This document shows, piece after piece, positions 44,193-52,839 of a stretch of DNA of 64,000 nt (position 1 is its first letter; the number at the start of each line of letters is the position of its first letter). The notes beneath the pieces were generated by a model, which saw only the letters and a list, made by a program, of their open reading frames with translations, had not been told where the DNA came from and did no database searches. Both the position numbers and the translations under genes were made by a program. The stretch lies in the NCBI GenBank assembly GCA_016741995.1, contig JACVCO010000001.1, forward strand, positions 1 to 64,000, in the 5' to 3' direction. This DNA comes from Hydrogenophaga sp. (GTDB lineage: Bacteria > Pseudomonadota > Gammaproteobacteria > Burkholderiales > Burkholderiaceae_C).

Positions 44193-45343
44193 TCTTCAGC
44201 CTCCTGCGGCTTTTTCTTGAAATGGGGGTCGAGCTCGGGCGGCACCTGCGGCTGCGGGTCGGCGGGCATCACGCCCTCGCCACGCAGCGCGGCCTTGAGC
44301 TGGTAGACCCAGGCCAGCACCTGGGCCACCGCGGTGTAGAGCGCACCGGGGATTTCCTGATCGATCTCGGCGTTGGCGTAGAGCGCACGCGCCAGCATGG
44401 GCGACTGCAGCACCGGCACGTTGTTGGCCTTGGCCACCTCGCGGATCTTGAGCGCGATGAGGTCGGAGCCCTTGGCGATCACGCGCGGCGCGGCCATGGT
44501 GGCCTCGTCGTAGCGCAGCGCCACGGCGTAGTGGGTCGGGTTCATCACCACCAGGTCGGCCTTGGGCACGGCACCGATGCTGTTGCGCTGCGCGAGTTCG
44601 CGCTGGCGCTGGCGGCGCTTGCCCTTCACGTACGGGTCGCCCTCGGCTTCCTTGTGCTCGCGCTTCACCTCGTCGTGCGACATGCGCAGCTTGTGCCGGT
44701 GCAGCGCGCGCTGGGTCGGCACGTCGATCGCGGCCACCACGCCCACCACCAGCATGAGCAGGCCCACGCCGACCATGAGCCACTGCGCGAGCTGGCTGAT
44801 GCCCGCCTCCAGCGGCCGCATGAGCAGGGTGGCGAAGGGGTGCGCGTGCGACTTGATGAACTGGGTCGCCACCAGCAGCAGCACGGCGATGATGACCACG
44901 AGCTTGCCGGTCTCGACCAGCTGCTGGCGCGAGAACAGGCGCTTGATGCCGGCCAGCGGGCTCAGGCTGGACAGCTTGGGTTCGATGGGCTTGGTGCTGA
45001 GCGCGAAAGAGCCCGAGGCCACGATGGCGGTGATCACCAGCGCGACCACCAGCAGGCCCAGCGGCAGCACGAGGATCAGGCCCTGGCTGGCGCCGTCCAC
45101 CAGGCGCTGCAGCATGAGCTCGGGCGTGCGCGCGGTGGCGTTGTCGAAGCGCATCTGCATGGCCATGGCCTCGCGCAGGCGCCCGAAACCCAGGGGAGCG
45201 AGCACGGCCAGCGACGCCAGGCCACCGCCGAGCACGGCGAGGTGGGTGAGGTCTTTGGAACGCGGTACCTGGCCGTCCTTGTGCGCCTTTTTCAGGCGCT
45301 GAGGCGTGGCTGGCAGGTTCTTGTCTTGGCTGGACGAATCCAT
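44189..45343 (-). CDS. flhB: Flagellar type III export switch protein FlhB
   Basis: A 384-residue protein with four membrane segments (about 33-53, 90-112, 145-165, 185-205). The cytosolic C-domain holds the self-cleaving NPTH motif (VVMNPTHYAVALRY), where cleavage between N and P switches export from hook to filament substrates. N-terminal ATPQRLKKAHKDGQVPRSKDL is typical. The start has no Shine-Dalgarno; a perfect hairpin (45346-45371) ends two bases before the ATG. Confidence 0.96.
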   Translation of the reverse strand: MDSSSQDKNLPATPQRLKKAHKDGQVPRSKDLTHLAVLGGGLASLAVLAPLGFGRLREAMAMQMRFDNATARTPELMLQRLVDGASQGLILVLPLGLLVVALVITAIVASGSFALSTKPIEPKLSSLSPLAGIKRLFSRQQLVETGKLVVIIAVLLLVATQFIKSHAHPFATLLMRPLEAGISQLAQWLMVGVGLLMLVVGVVAAIDVPTQRALHRHKLRMSHDEVKREHKEAEGDPYVKGKRRQRQRELAQRNSIGAVPKADLVVMNPTHYAVALRYDEATMAAPRVIAKGSDLIALKIREVAKANNVPVLQSPMLARALYANAEIDQEIPGALYTAVAQVLAWVYQLKAALRGEGVMPADPQPQVPPELDPHFKKKPQEAEE

Positions 45344-45345
45344 CG

Positions 45346-45371
45346 ATCAGGCTCGGGTAGGTGAGCCTGAT
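45346..45371 (-). promoter_or_regulatory. Perfect 9-bp hairpin at the flhB start
   Basis: On the minus strand ATCAGGCTC-ACCTACCC-GAGCCTGAT ends two bases before the flhB ATG and occupies the place of the ribosome-binding site. No T-run follows, so it is not a normal terminator. Confidence 0.6.
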
Positions 45372-45402
45372 TGTGGAAAGCGACCGGAAAAACTAAAGGG
45401 CG

Positions 45403-45429
45403 ATAAGGCGCGGTGAAACCGCGCTTTTC
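45403..45429. promoter_or_regulatory. Putative FlhD4C2 box upstream of flhB
   Basis: ATAAGGCG (45403-45410), an 11-bp spacer and CGCTTTTC (45422-45429) match the FlhDC half-sites at 11 of 16 positions. The spacer and edges also form GCGCGGT-GAA-ACCGCGC (45408-45424), which could end the cheZ transcript. It lies 60-86 bp before the flhB ATG. Confidence 0.42.
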
Positions 45430-45436
45430 CCGGGGA

Positions 45437-46051
45437 TCAGAAACCGAGCGAAGCCAGCAGGTCGTCGACCTGCTTCTGGTCGGTCACCACGTCCGTGCGG
45501 CCGTCGGCGTTGACCACCGGGCCCGCGAGTTCATAGGCCTTGTCCTGCCCCGGCTGGCCGGCGGGTGCCGACTCGAGCAGCAGCGAGAGCAATTGCTCTT
45601 CGATGGCACCGGCCAGATCGACCACGCGCTTGATCACCTGGCCGGTGAGGTCGTGGAAATCCTGCGCCATCATGATTTCGGTCAGGCGCTGATCGGTCTT
45701 CTCGGCCAGCGCCACCACGTCGTTCGACCACTCCAGCAGCTCCGGCATGGCCTTGGCCAGCGCGGGCACCCGTTTGATGGTGTCGGCGAGTTCGCGGCCG
45801 CGCTGGGCCAGCTGTTCCTGCTCGCGCTTGCCCTCTTCCACCTGGCTGAGCACCTTCTCGGCGGCTTCGCCGGTGAGGCGGGCGATGTAGGACAGGCGGC
45901 TCTGCGCGTCGGGCAGTTGTTCCACCGAACCCTGCAGCTTGTCGGCGTAGCCAAGCTCCTTGAGCGCGTCGTGCAACTGGCGCGTGATGCCGCCGAGCTT
46001 GCGGAACATGTCCGGACTGCCGTTGCCCTGCGTGTCGTCGTTGTCGGTCAT
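45437..46051 (-). CDS. cheZ: Chemotaxis phosphatase CheZ
   Basis: A 204-residue helical protein that dephosphorylates CheY-P. The catalytic helix QDFHDLTGQVIKRVVDL carries the conserved Asp-Phe...Gln pair, and the C-terminal peptide (QKQVDDLLASLGF) matches the CheY-binding tail. It follows cheY after 16 bp. CheA, CheW, CheR and CheB are not in the window. Confidence 0.94.
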   Translation of the reverse strand: MTDNDDTQGNGSPDMFRKLGGITRQLHDALKELGYADKLQGSVEQLPDAQSRLSYIARLTGEAAEKVLSQVEEGKREQEQLAQRGRELADTIKRVPALAKAMPELLEWSNDVVALAEKTDQRLTEIMMAQDFHDLTGQVIKRVVDLAGAIEEQLLSLLLESAPAGQPGQDKAYELAGPVVNADGRTDVVTDQKQVDDLLASLGF

Positions 46052-46067
46052 GGCGGGGCTCCGGGGC

Positions 46068-46454
46068 TCAGAGACCGAGCTTCTTGAAGATGTTGGCGAG
46101 CTTCTCTTCCAGCGTGGCCTTGGTGAAAGGCTTGACGATGTAGCCGGCCGCACCGTTCTGCGCCGCAAGCACGATGTCTTCCTTGCGCGCCTCGGCCGTC
46201 ACCATCAGCACCGGCAGGTGCTTGAGCTTTTCGTCCGCCTTGATCGCGGCCAGCAGCTCGAAGCCGTTCATGTTCGGCATGTTGATGTCGGTGACGACGA
46301 AGTTGAACGCGCCGGCCTTGAGCTTGCCCAGCGCGATCGCACCGTCCTCGGCCTCGTCGGCATCGGCGTGGCCGATTTCCTTGAGGAGGTTGCGCACGAT
46401 GCGGCGCATGGTGGAGAAATCGTCAACGATCAGGAATTTCATCGGGGTGGACAT
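46068..46454 (-). CDS. cheY: Chemotaxis response regulator CheY
   Basis: A 128-residue single receiver domain. It contains the acidic pair D11-D12, phosphoacceptor D56 in [14 protein letters not shown] switch residues in VTAEARKED and K108 in YIVKPF. Phospho-CheY binds FliM to reverse rotation. The start MSTPMKFL at 46454 has GGAG upstream; an internal ATG at 46442 is a weaker alternative. It follows motB after 42 bp and precedes cheZ. Confidence 0.95.
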   Translation of the reverse strand: MSTPMKFLIVDDFSTMRRIVRNLLKEIGHADADEAEDGAIALGKLKAGAFNFVVTDINMPNMNGFELLAAIKADEKLKHLPVLMVTAEARKEDIVLAAQNGAAGYIVKPFTKATLEEKLANIFKKLGL

Positions 46455-46496
46455 GTCGACTCCACGGAAAGGTGGCAACGGGCAGGCGCGCCGGGG

Positions 46497-47579
46497 TCAG
46501 CGCGTATTCCCTTGGCTGGGTTTCGTCAGGTTGGCGGAAATCTGTAGGGGCGGCACCACCACCGGCGGCACGATCGCGATCGGGGCGGGTGCGGGATCGG
46601 GGGTGGTGACCGGTGCGGCCGCGGCCGGCTCGGCCACGGGCGCCGGCGGGATCGCCGCCGCGGGGGTGTCGGCAATGCCGGGCGCGGCCGGGATGGGGGC
46701 GGCCGGCAGCGCGGGCGGGAACATGCGGTCCTCGTACTCGCGCGTCATGATCACGATGCTGATGCGCCGGTTCGAGGGGTCGAAGGGTTTGTCGGGCAGC
46801 AGCGGCACGCTGGCGGCCAGGCCTTCCACGCGGCGCAGCTTGTCGTCGGGCAGGCCACCGGCCACGAGTTCGCGGCGCGAGGCGTTGGCGCGGTCGGCCG
46901 AGAGCTCCCAGTTGCTGTAGCCGCGCTGGCCGCTGCCGTAGGGCGTGGCGTCGGTGTGGCCGGCCAGGGCGAGGCGGTTCTCCACGTCACCCAGCGCGTG
47001 GCCCAGGGTGCGCAGGATCTCCTGCATGTAGGGCTTCACCAGCGCGCTGCCGGTGTCGAACATGGGCCGGTTCTGGTCGTCCACGATCAGGATGTGCAGC
47101 CCGTCGGGCGTCTTGATCATGCGGATCTGCGAACGGTGCTCGCCCAGCTTTTCGTTGCTGTCGATCAGCGTGTTGATCTTGCGTTCGAGCGCGTCGATGC
47201 GCTCCTGGTCCTTGCGGGCCAGCTCGGCGCGCGCCATCTGGGCGCCGAGTTCCTTGGTGGTGCGGCTGGTGTCGCCCGAGTCGCGCTGGCCAAAGGCCTG
47301 CGACAGGTCGCGCCCGCCGCCGGTGATGATGCTGTTGCTGTTGCCGGCACCGCTGCCGCCCATGAGCGACACCTTCACCGGGTTCTGGAAGTAGCTCGCG
47401 ATGCCTTCGAGCTCGCCCTTGGCGGTGGAGCCCAGCAGCCACATCAGCAGGAAGAAAGCCATCATGGCCGTCACGAAGTCGGCGTAGGCAATCTTCCACG
47501 CGCCGCCATGCGCCGCGTGGCCGGCCTTCTTGACCCGCTTGACGATGATCGGCTGAAGCTTCTTCCCGTCGCCGGCCAT
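46497..47579 (-). CDS. motB: Flagellar motor stator protein MotB
   Basis: A 360-residue stator subunit. A basic N-terminus precedes one membrane segment IAYADFVTAMMAFFLLMWLLG with the ion-binding aspartate D34. The periplasmic OmpA-like peptidoglycan-binding domain (about 170-275) includes LAGHTDATPYG and NWELSADRANASRREL. The C-terminal 70 residues are an Ala/Pro/Val-rich low-complexity tail not found in E. coli MotB (308 residues). It is 3 bp from motA, with which it forms the proton-type stator (inferred). Confidence 0.95.
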   Translation of the reverse strand: MAGDGKKLQPIIVKRVKKAGHAAHGGAWKIAYADFVTAMMAFFLLMWLLGSTAKGELEGIASYFQNPVKVSLMGGSGAGNSNSIITGGGRDLSQAFGQRDSGDTSRTTKELGAQMARAELARKDQERIDALERKINTLIDSNEKLGEHRSQIRMIKTPDGLHILIVDDQNRPMFDTGSALVKPYMQEILRTLGHALGDVENRLALAGHTDATPYGSGQRGYSNWELSADRANASRRELVAGGLPDDKLRRVEGLAASVPLLPDKPFDPSNRRISIVIMTREYEDRMFPPALPAAPIPAAPGIADTPAAAIPPAPVAEPAAAAPVTTPDPAPAPIAIVPPVVVPPLQISANLTKPSQGNTR

Positions 47580-47582
47580 GAC

Positions 47583-48446
47583 TTACGCCTTCTTGCCTTT
47601 GACGTGGTTCTCGAGTTCCGAGAACGAGGGGCGCACGTCGCTGAACAGCACCTTGCGGCCGAATTCCACGGCGGTGGCCGGTGCGTAGCCCTGCATGCTG
47701 GCCAGCAGCGTGGTCTTGATGCACTGGAATTCCTTGCTGCTCTCTTCCACCTTCTGGTCCATCAGGCCGCCCAGGGGTTCGAACACGCCGTAGGCCAGCA
47801 GGATGCCGAGGAAGGTGCCGACGAGAGCCGAGCCGATCATGGCGCCGAGGATGGCGGGCGGCTGGCCCACCGAGCCCATGGTGTTCACCACACCGAGCAC
47901 GGCGGCCACGATGCCGAAGGCCGGCAGGCCGCCGGCCAGGCGGCCGATGGCCGCCACGGGCGCGTGCGCTTCCTGGTGGTGGGTTTCGATCTCGCTGTCC
48001 ATCAGCGTCTCGATCTCGTGGGCGTTCAGGTTGCCCGAGACCATCATGCGCAGGTAGTCGGTGATGAACTCGACGACGTGGTGGTCGGCGGAAATCGTGG
48101 GGTACTTCTTGAACACCGGCGACTGGTCCGGGTTCTCCACGTCCTGTTCAATGGCCATCAGGCCTTCCTTGCGGGCCTTCTGCAGCAGGTCGTACAGCAG
48201 CGCCAGGAGCTGCATGTAGCGCTCCTTGGTGAAGCGGCTGCCCTTGAAGCAACCCGCCAGGCCTTTGAAGGCGGCCTTGACCACCTTCATCTGGTTGTTG
48301 ATCAGGAAGGCCCCGAGCGCGGCGCCCAGGATGGTGGTCATCTCGAAGGGCAGCGCCTTGAGCACCACGCCGATGTTGCCCCCGTGGGCGATATACACCC
48401 CGAAGATGCAAAGCATCGAAACCACGAAGCCGATGATGACGAACAT
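47583..48446 (-). CDS. motA: Flagellar motor stator protein MotA
   Basis: A 287-residue stator protein with four membrane segments (about 2-20, 33-50, 170-190, 202-222). The conserved prolines lie in AGGLPAFGIVAAVLGVV, and the cytosolic loop (about 55-160) has the charged residues that contact FliG. Length is close to E. coli MotA (295). No clear Shine-Dalgarno precedes the ATG at 48446. A GCCGATAA element stands 61 bp upstream. Confidence 0.95.
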   Translation of the reverse strand: MFVIIGFVVSMLCIFGVYIAHGGNIGVVLKALPFEMTTILGAALGAFLINNQMKVVKAAFKGLAGCFKGSRFTKERYMQLLALLYDLLQKARKEGLMAIEQDVENPDQSPVFKKYPTISADHHVVEFITDYLRMMVSGNLNAHEIETLMDSEIETHHQEAHAPVAAIGRLAGGLPAFGIVAAVLGVVNTMGSVGQPPAILGAMIGSALVGTFLGILLAYGVFEPLGGLMDQKVEESSKEFQCIKTTLLASMQGYAPATAVEFGRKVLFSDVRPSFSELENHVKGKKA

Positions 48447-48506
48447 GTGCTTGGCCGGATGAGGGGCACGCGCGCCGCACGCACTTGCCGAAAAGGGATG
48501 TAGGAC

Positions 48507-48514
48507 TTATCGGC
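48507..48514 (-). promoter_or_regulatory. Sigma-28 -10 element before motA
   Basis: The minus strand reads GCCGATAA, a perfect sigma-28 -10. The region 11 bp upstream (TTCATCCC) is a poor -35, so promoter strength is unclear. It would express motA-motB-cheY-cheZ as a class III unit. Confidence 0.5.
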
Positions 48515-48549
48515 CAACTCTAGGGGGGATGAAGACCGCCGGAAACGAA

Positions 48550-48575
48550 AAAAGGGCCTCTGGAAAGGCCCTTTT
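48550..48575 (-). terminator. Rho-independent terminator after flhDC
   Basis: AAAAGGGCCT pairs with AGGCCCTTTT around a 6-base loop. On the minus strand the stem is followed by further T residues (CCCTTTTTTCG). It ends the flhDC transcript before motA. Confidence 0.82.
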
Positions 48576-48598
48576 CAAGCTTTGACGGCGCCGGCCGA

Positions 48599-49138
48599 TC
48601 AGTGCAGGCGAAGGCTGTTGGCGCTGGAGCCCTTGCCGGCACGCGCCGGGGGCTGGCACAGGCCGCAGACGAAGTGGCGGGCGTTCTCGTAGGGCTCGGT
48701 GACGAAGTGGCCACTGCAGCAGGAGCACTTGGTGAGCGTGAGCATGCCGTTGTCGACGAACTTCACCAGGCGCCAGGCGCGGGTGATGGACAGCAGCGGT
48801 TCAATGGCGCTGGCGCTCATCTGCTCGCTGTAGAGGCGGAAGGCCTTGATGACGGCGTCGATCTCCTCCAGCGCGCTGGACTTGGAGAGGTATTCGTGGA
48901 TGTTGAGGAACAGCGAAGCGTGGATGTTGGGCTGCCAGGTCAGGAACCAATCCGTGGAGAACGGCAGCTGGCCCTTGGAGGGGCTCTTGCCGGCGACTTC
49001 CTTGTACAGGCGCAGCAGGCGCTCGTAGGACAGGCTGGTTTCGTACTCGAGCACCTGCAGGCGCGCGCCGAGCTGGATCAGGGCCACCGCGCGTTCGATG
49101 TCGCGCGATTCGTTGAGGATGCTTTTGCCAGCGGCCAT
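48599..49138 (-). CDS. flhC: Flagellar master regulator subunit FlhC
   Basis: A 179-residue protein that forms FlhD4C2 with FlhD and activates class II flagellar promoters. It carries the four-cysteine zinc site in CSCCSGHFV and FVCGLC near the C-terminus and the DNA-binding region before it. E. coli FlhC has 192 residues. It follows flhD after 30 bp and is closed by a strong terminator. Confidence 0.95.
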   Translation of the reverse strand: MAAGKSILNESRDIERAVALIQLGARLQVLEYETSLSYERLLRLYKEVAGKSPSKGQLPFSTDWFLTWQPNIHASLFLNIHEYLSKSSALEEIDAVIKAFRLYSEQMSASAIEPLLSITRAWRLVKFVDNGMLTLTKCSCCSGHFVTEPYENARHFVCGLCQPPARAGKGSSANSLRLH

Positions 49139-49168
49139 GTTCGTGCTCCTGCGCAGGGGGGTCGGGGA

Positions 49169-49510
49169 TCAGTGGGCGGTGGCGGCCATGGACTCGGCGT
49201 ACTTGCCGGCCATGAGGATGCTGGCGTGCAGCTGGGTCGTGGTGCTGTTCTCGACCTTCTTCACGTTGTGGCTGGTCAGCAGGTTCCACACCAGGTCGTC
49301 GTCCACGCGGAAGCGGCACAGCAGCATGTTGCTGGAGGCGATCTTGAGGAGCTGCGCGGTGGAGAGCATGCCGAGCAGGTCGGCGGCTTCTTCCGTCAGG
49401 CCCAGGCGGAACAGGGCTTCGGCGCGGTCCTTGCGAATCAGGTTCTGCGCCAGCATCAGGTACGTCAGGTTGGCTTCGCGGATCTCGGCCAGAAGTTGTT
49501 CGCTGTCCAT
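49169..49510 (-). CDS. flhD: Flagellar master regulator subunit FlhD
   Basis: A 113-residue protein close to the E. coli size (116-119), starting MDSEQLLAEIREANLTYLML. It contains ASSNMLLCRFRVDD with the cysteine that can form the FlhD dimer disulphide. It has AAGGAG upstream of the ATG. FlhD with FlhC is the class I activator. Its long upstream region (49511-50035) is shared with the flagellin gene. Confidence 0.95.
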   Translation of the reverse strand: MDSEQLLAEIREANLTYLMLAQNLIRKDRAEALFRLGLTEEAADLLGMLSTAQLLKIASSNMLLCRFRVDDDLVWNLLTSHNVKKVENSTTTQLHASILMAGKYAESMAATAH

Positions 49511-50035
49511 CTATCGCTCCTTGACGGTTTCGTCAGTTGGGGGTTTCGCTGCCGGCTGGCTTTGCTGGACCCGATGTGATGAATTGTGTCGAGCGGTTAA
49601 GAAACTTGAATCGGTAAATCGCTGTGCAACGTGTCGGGAGAACCGGTAGGGGGTGTCAGTGACTTACCTACATCTTTGGTTCTCATTGCGGCCTGTTCGC
49701 GCGTGAGCGGGCACCGCGGTGGTCTGAACGGTGCCAGGTGCGCCACAACGCACGGGGCAGACCACACAGAGCGGTACTGGGGGGCGAGTGGCCTGCTTAT
49801 CGAGCGATCAACGCACGGACAGGCCTAAAGAAACCGCAGCCACCACCGAAATTGGACTCAACGGACTTCGAAAGGGGTTCGTCGTCCGGCCAGTCAGGGC
49901 CTGCGTGACGGTGATGACCAAGAGGCAGCACCGAAGCAAAGGTCCGAAGCTCCGGTCAAGCCGCCGGTGGCATCGCCGGCAACTGATTGGCAGCAATGCC
50001 GGATTACCCAGTCCTATCTCTTTCAGGAGTTCTTC
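49511..50035. promoter_or_regulatory. Divergent control region between flhD and flagellin gene 1
   Basis: A 525-bp gap without a convincing gene. It holds the sigma-28 promoter of the flagellin gene (49826-49852) and about 180 bases of flagellin leader. The flhDC side has an AT-richer stretch (49580-49640) where the promoter probably lies, but no hexamer pair stands out. A short repeat GTCAGTGAC occurs near 49657. Its length suggests complex control of flhDC. Confidence 0.4.
49826..49852 (+). promoter_or_regulatory. Sigma-28 promoter of flagellin gene 1
   Basis: TAAAGAAA (-35, 49826-49833), an 11-bp spacer and ACCGAAAT (-10, 49845-49852). Spacing is canonical. The message would have a leader of about 180 bases. 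Confidence 0.72.
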
Positions 50036-51232
50036 ATGACCACCATCAACACGAACGTGATGTCGATGAATGCCCAGCGAAACCTCATGGCTTCGCAGGG
50101 TTCGCTTGCCACCTCCATGCAACGCCTGTCTTCGGGCCTGCGTGTCAACAGCGCCAAGGATGACGCCGCCGGCCTGGCGATCGCCGAACGCATGAACGCG
50201 CAAGTCAAGGGCCTGACGGTTGCGGCCCGCAACGCCAACGACGGCGTGTCCCTGGCGCAGACCGCCGAAGGCGCGCTGGGCAAAGTGGGCGACATGCTGC
50301 AGCGCATGCGTGAACTGTCTGTGCAGTCGGCCAACGCCACCAACAGCGAAGACGACCGCAAAGCCCTGCAAGCCGAAGTGAAGCAGCTGACCGACGAAAT
50401 CGACCGCGTCGCCAAGCAAACGTCCTTCAACGGCAAGAAAGTGCTCGACGGCTCGTTCGTCGGCGCGACCTTCCAGGTCGGCGCGAACGCTGGCGACAAC
50501 ATCACCGTGGGCTCGCTGGCCGACACCACCGCCGAGAACCTGAGCACGATCGCCTACGCCGAAGGCACGGTGTCGGGCATCGACACCTCCGCTTCCGGCT
50601 TCGCCACCGGCTACGCCAGCGAACTGAGCGGTCTGTCCATCACCGTGGGCAGCTCCAGCTACGACCTCGGCACCCTGGCCGAAACCACGTCGGCCACCGC
50701 CCGCATGGGCCAGGTGATCGAAGCGATCAACCGCAAGACGGCCGACACCGGCGTGAGCGCCTACCTGGTGACCAACGACGACGGCACGTTCACCCTGGAA
50801 GTCGTGTCTTCCAAGCTCGACGCCAACGGCGACGCCGAAGCGGTGACCTTCTCCGGCTTCGCTGTGTCGTCCACCGGCTTCGACGGCCCGACCATCGCCG
50901 CCGCGACCGACGACCTGACCGGCATCGACTCGATCGACATCACGACCGAGAAGGGCGCCTACCTCGCGCTGAAGAAGATCGACGACGCACTCGACCAGGT
51001 CAACGGCGCGCGCGCCACCCTGGGTGCCGTGCAGAGCCGCTTCGAGAACGCGGTGGCCAACATCCAGATCGGCGTGGAGAACATCTCCGCCTCGCGCGGT
51101 CGCATCATGGATGCCGACTTCGCCAAGGAAACGGCCAACCTGTCGCGTGCACAGATCCTGCAGCAGGCCGGCACCGCGATGGTGGCGCAGGCCAACCAGG
51201 CACCGCAAGGCGTGCTCTCGCTGCTGCGCTGA
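50036..51232 (+). CDS. fliC: Flagellin 1
   Basis: A 398-residue filament subunit. N-terminal D0/D1 ([18 protein letters not shown] to about 180) and C-terminal D1/D0 (from about 300, ending [10 protein letters not shown]) are conserved coiled coils; the middle (about 180-300) is the surface-exposed variable domain. The ATG at 50036 is preceded by AGGAGT. A close paralogue follows at 51549. It is exported by the flagellar type III system and is probably glycosylated by the Maf protein (inferred). Confidence 0.96.
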   Translation: MTTINTNVMSMNAQRNLMASQGSLATSMQRLSSGLRVNSAKDDAAGLAIAERMNAQVKGLTVAARNANDGVSLAQTAEGALGKVGDMLQRMRELSVQSANATNSEDDRKALQAEVKQLTDEIDRVAKQTSFNGKKVLDGSFVGATFQVGANAGDNITVGSLADTTAENLSTIAYAEGTVSGIDTSASGFATGYASELSGLSITVGSSSYDLGTLAETTSATARMGQVIEAINRKTADTGVSAYLVTNDDGTFTLEVVSSKLDANGDAEAVTFSGFAVSSTGFDGPTIAAATDDLTGIDSIDITTEKGAYLALKKIDDALDQVNGARATLGAVQSRFENAVANIQIGVENISASRGRIMDADFAKETANLSRAQILQQAGTAMVAQANQAPQGVLSLLR

Positions 51233-51258
51233 TCGCGCCAGCGCGAGACCTCGCAACA

Positions 51259-51280
51259 CACCACGCCAGCTGGCGTGGTG
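51259..51280 (+). repeat. 22-bp perfect palindrome after flagellin gene 1
   Basis: CACCACGCCAG-CTGGCGTGGTG, no loop, 27 bases past the flagellin stop. It can form a stem in the message and may stabilise its 3' end. Confidence 0.65.
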
Positions 51281-51285
51281 GCCCC

Positions 51286-51321
51286 GGGCGGCGGTGGCGG
51301 TGAAAACCGCCACCGCCGCCC
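51286..51321 (+). terminator. 16-bp GC-rich hairpin with GAAA tetraloop after flagellin gene 1
   Basis: Perfect 16-bp stem: GGGCGGCGGTGGCGGT at 51286-51301, loop GAAA, complement at 51306-51321. A GNRA loop makes it very stable. A T-run is lacking (TGCTTGG follows). A related hairpin stands after flagellin gene 2. Confidence 0.6.
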
Positions 51322-51395
51322 TGCTTGGTGGGTTTGATCGGTGGAATTGAGCGGCGTAGCACTTGCTTTTTCGGGCGATGGGGGTTGCCCGAATC

Positions 51396-51422
51396 TAAAG
51401 AATACGTCAGGGCTACCGAAAT
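51396..51422 (+). promoter_or_regulatory. Sigma-28 promoter of flagellin gene 2
   Basis: TAAAGAAT (51396-51403), an 11-bp spacer and ACCGAAAT (51415-51422), nearly the same as at flagellin gene 1. The leader to the ATG at 51549 is about 120 bases. Confidence 0.72.
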
Positions 51423-51548
51423 CAAACCCAATGGACGTCTGGACAGCATCCATCTCCAGCGGGTGAACACGGCGACACGGTCATAGCCCTGAACCCCGAC
51501 AGGGGCAGCAATGCCGGATCGCTTTTCATTCATCCATAGGAGTGAGTC

Positions 51549-52748
51549 ATGACCACCATCAACACCAACGTGATGTCGTTGAACGCCCAGCGAAACCTCA
51601 TGGCTTCGCAGGGTTCGCTTGCCACCTCGATGCAGCGCCTGTCCTCGGGCCTGCGCGTCAACAGCGCCAAAGATGACGCCGCCGGTCTCGCGATCGCCGA
51701 GCGCATGAACGCGCAAGTCAAGGGCCTGACGGTTGCGGCCCGCAACGCCAACGACGGCATCTCGCTGGCCCAGACCGCCGAAGGCGCGCTGGGCAAAGTG
51801 GGCGACATGCTGCAGCGCATGCGCGAGCTGGCCGTGCAGTCGGCCAACGCCACCAACAGCGCCGACGACCGCAAAGCCCTGCAGGCCGAAGTGAAGCAGC
51901 TGACCGACGAAATCGACCGCGTCGCCAAGCAGACCTCGTTCAACGGCAAGAAAGTGCTCGACGGCTCGTTCGTCGGCTCCACGTTCCAGGTCGGCGCGAA
52001 CGCCGGCGACAACATCACCGTGGGCTCGCTGGCCGACACGCGCGCCGACCAGCTGAGCAACATCGCCTACCAGGAAGGCACGGTCTCCGGCATCGACACC
52101 ACCGCCACCGGCTTCGCCGCTGGCTACAACACCGCACTCAGCGGCCTGTCGATCGATGTCGGCAGCGCCACCTTCGAGCTCGGCAACATCGCCGCGGCCA
52201 CGTCGGGCACCCAGCGCCTCGGTCAGGTGGTCGAGGCCATCAACCGCCAGGCCAGCGACACCGGCGTGAGTGCCTACCTGGTCGAGCAGAGCGATGGCTC
52301 GTTCCACCTGGAAGTGATCTCCTCCAGGCTGCAGGCCGACGGGACGCCCGAGGCGGTGGTTTTCTCCTCCGGCTTCACCGCGACCAACACCGGCTTCGAC
52401 GGCCCCACCATGGCCGCCGCAACCGACGACCTGACCGGCATCGACAGCATCGACGTGTCCACCGACAAGGGTGCGTACATCGCGATGAAGAAAATCGACA
52501 GCGCGCTCGATCAGATCAACGGCGCGCGCGCCACCCTGGGTGCCGTGCAGAGCCGCTTCGAGAACGCGGTGGCCAACATCAGCATCGGCGTGGAAAACAT
52601 CTCCGCTTCGCGCGGTCGCATCATGGACGCCGACTTCGCCAAGGAAACAGCCAACCTGTCGCGTGCACAGATCCTGCAGCAGGCTGGCACCGCGATGGTG
52701 GCGCAGGCCAACCAGGTGCCGCAGGGGGTGCTCTCCCTGCTGCGCTGA
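51549..52748 (+). CDS. fliC: Flagellin 2
   Basis: A 399-residue flagellin, paralogue of flagellin 1. Only a handful of residues differ in the first 165 (for example MSLN for MSMN, RELAVQ for RELSVQ) and in the last 100. The surface domain (about 180-300) differs much more. It has its own sigma-28 promoter and a 3' hairpin of the same design. Together they suggest a tandem duplication kept similar at the ends by gene conversion or selection. Filament composition with two subunits is unknown. Confidence 0.96.
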   Translation: MTTINTNVMSLNAQRNLMASQGSLATSMQRLSSGLRVNSAKDDAAGLAIAERMNAQVKGLTVAARNANDGISLAQTAEGALGKVGDMLQRMRELAVQSANATNSADDRKALQAEVKQLTDEIDRVAKQTSFNGKKVLDGSFVGSTFQVGANAGDNITVGSLADTRADQLSNIAYQEGTVSGIDTTATGFAAGYNTALSGLSIDVGSATFELGNIAAATSGTQRLGQVVEAINRQASDTGVSAYLVEQSDGSFHLEVISSRLQADGTPEAVVFSSGFTATNTGFDGPTMAAATDDLTGIDSIDVSTDKGAYIAMKKIDSALDQINGARATLGAVQSRFENAVANISIGVENISASRGRIMDADFAKETANLSRAQILQQAGTAMVAQANQVPQGVLSLLR

Positions 52749-52767
52749 TCGACAGATCGCAAGAGAA

Positions 52768-52789
52768 AGCCGCGCCTTCGGGTGCGGCT
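52768..52789 (+). terminator. TTCG-loop hairpin after flagellin gene 2
   Basis: AGCCGCGCC-TTCG-GGTGCGGCT, a 9-bp stem with one G-T pair and a stable UUCG loop, 19 bases past the stop. No T-run follows. Confidence 0.55.
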
Positions 52790-52794
52790 GCTCC

Positions 52795-52828
52795 GGGCGG
52801 CGGCGGCGGTACCTACCGCCCCGCCGCC
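52795..52828 (+). repeat. GC-rich hairpin related to the one after flagellin gene 1
   Basis: GGGCGGCGGCGGCGGT (52795-52810), loop ACCT, then ACCGCCCCGCCGCC (52815-52828). It differs from the hairpin at 51286 by a few bases, so the duplication extended past the coding region. Confidence 0.55.
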
Positions 52829-52839
52829 TCGGGCCTTGC

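Noticed and set aside
49580-49660. A defined sigma-70 promoter for flhDC
   Set aside because: Candidate hexamers match the consensus poorly and several registers are equally good, so none is reported as a site.
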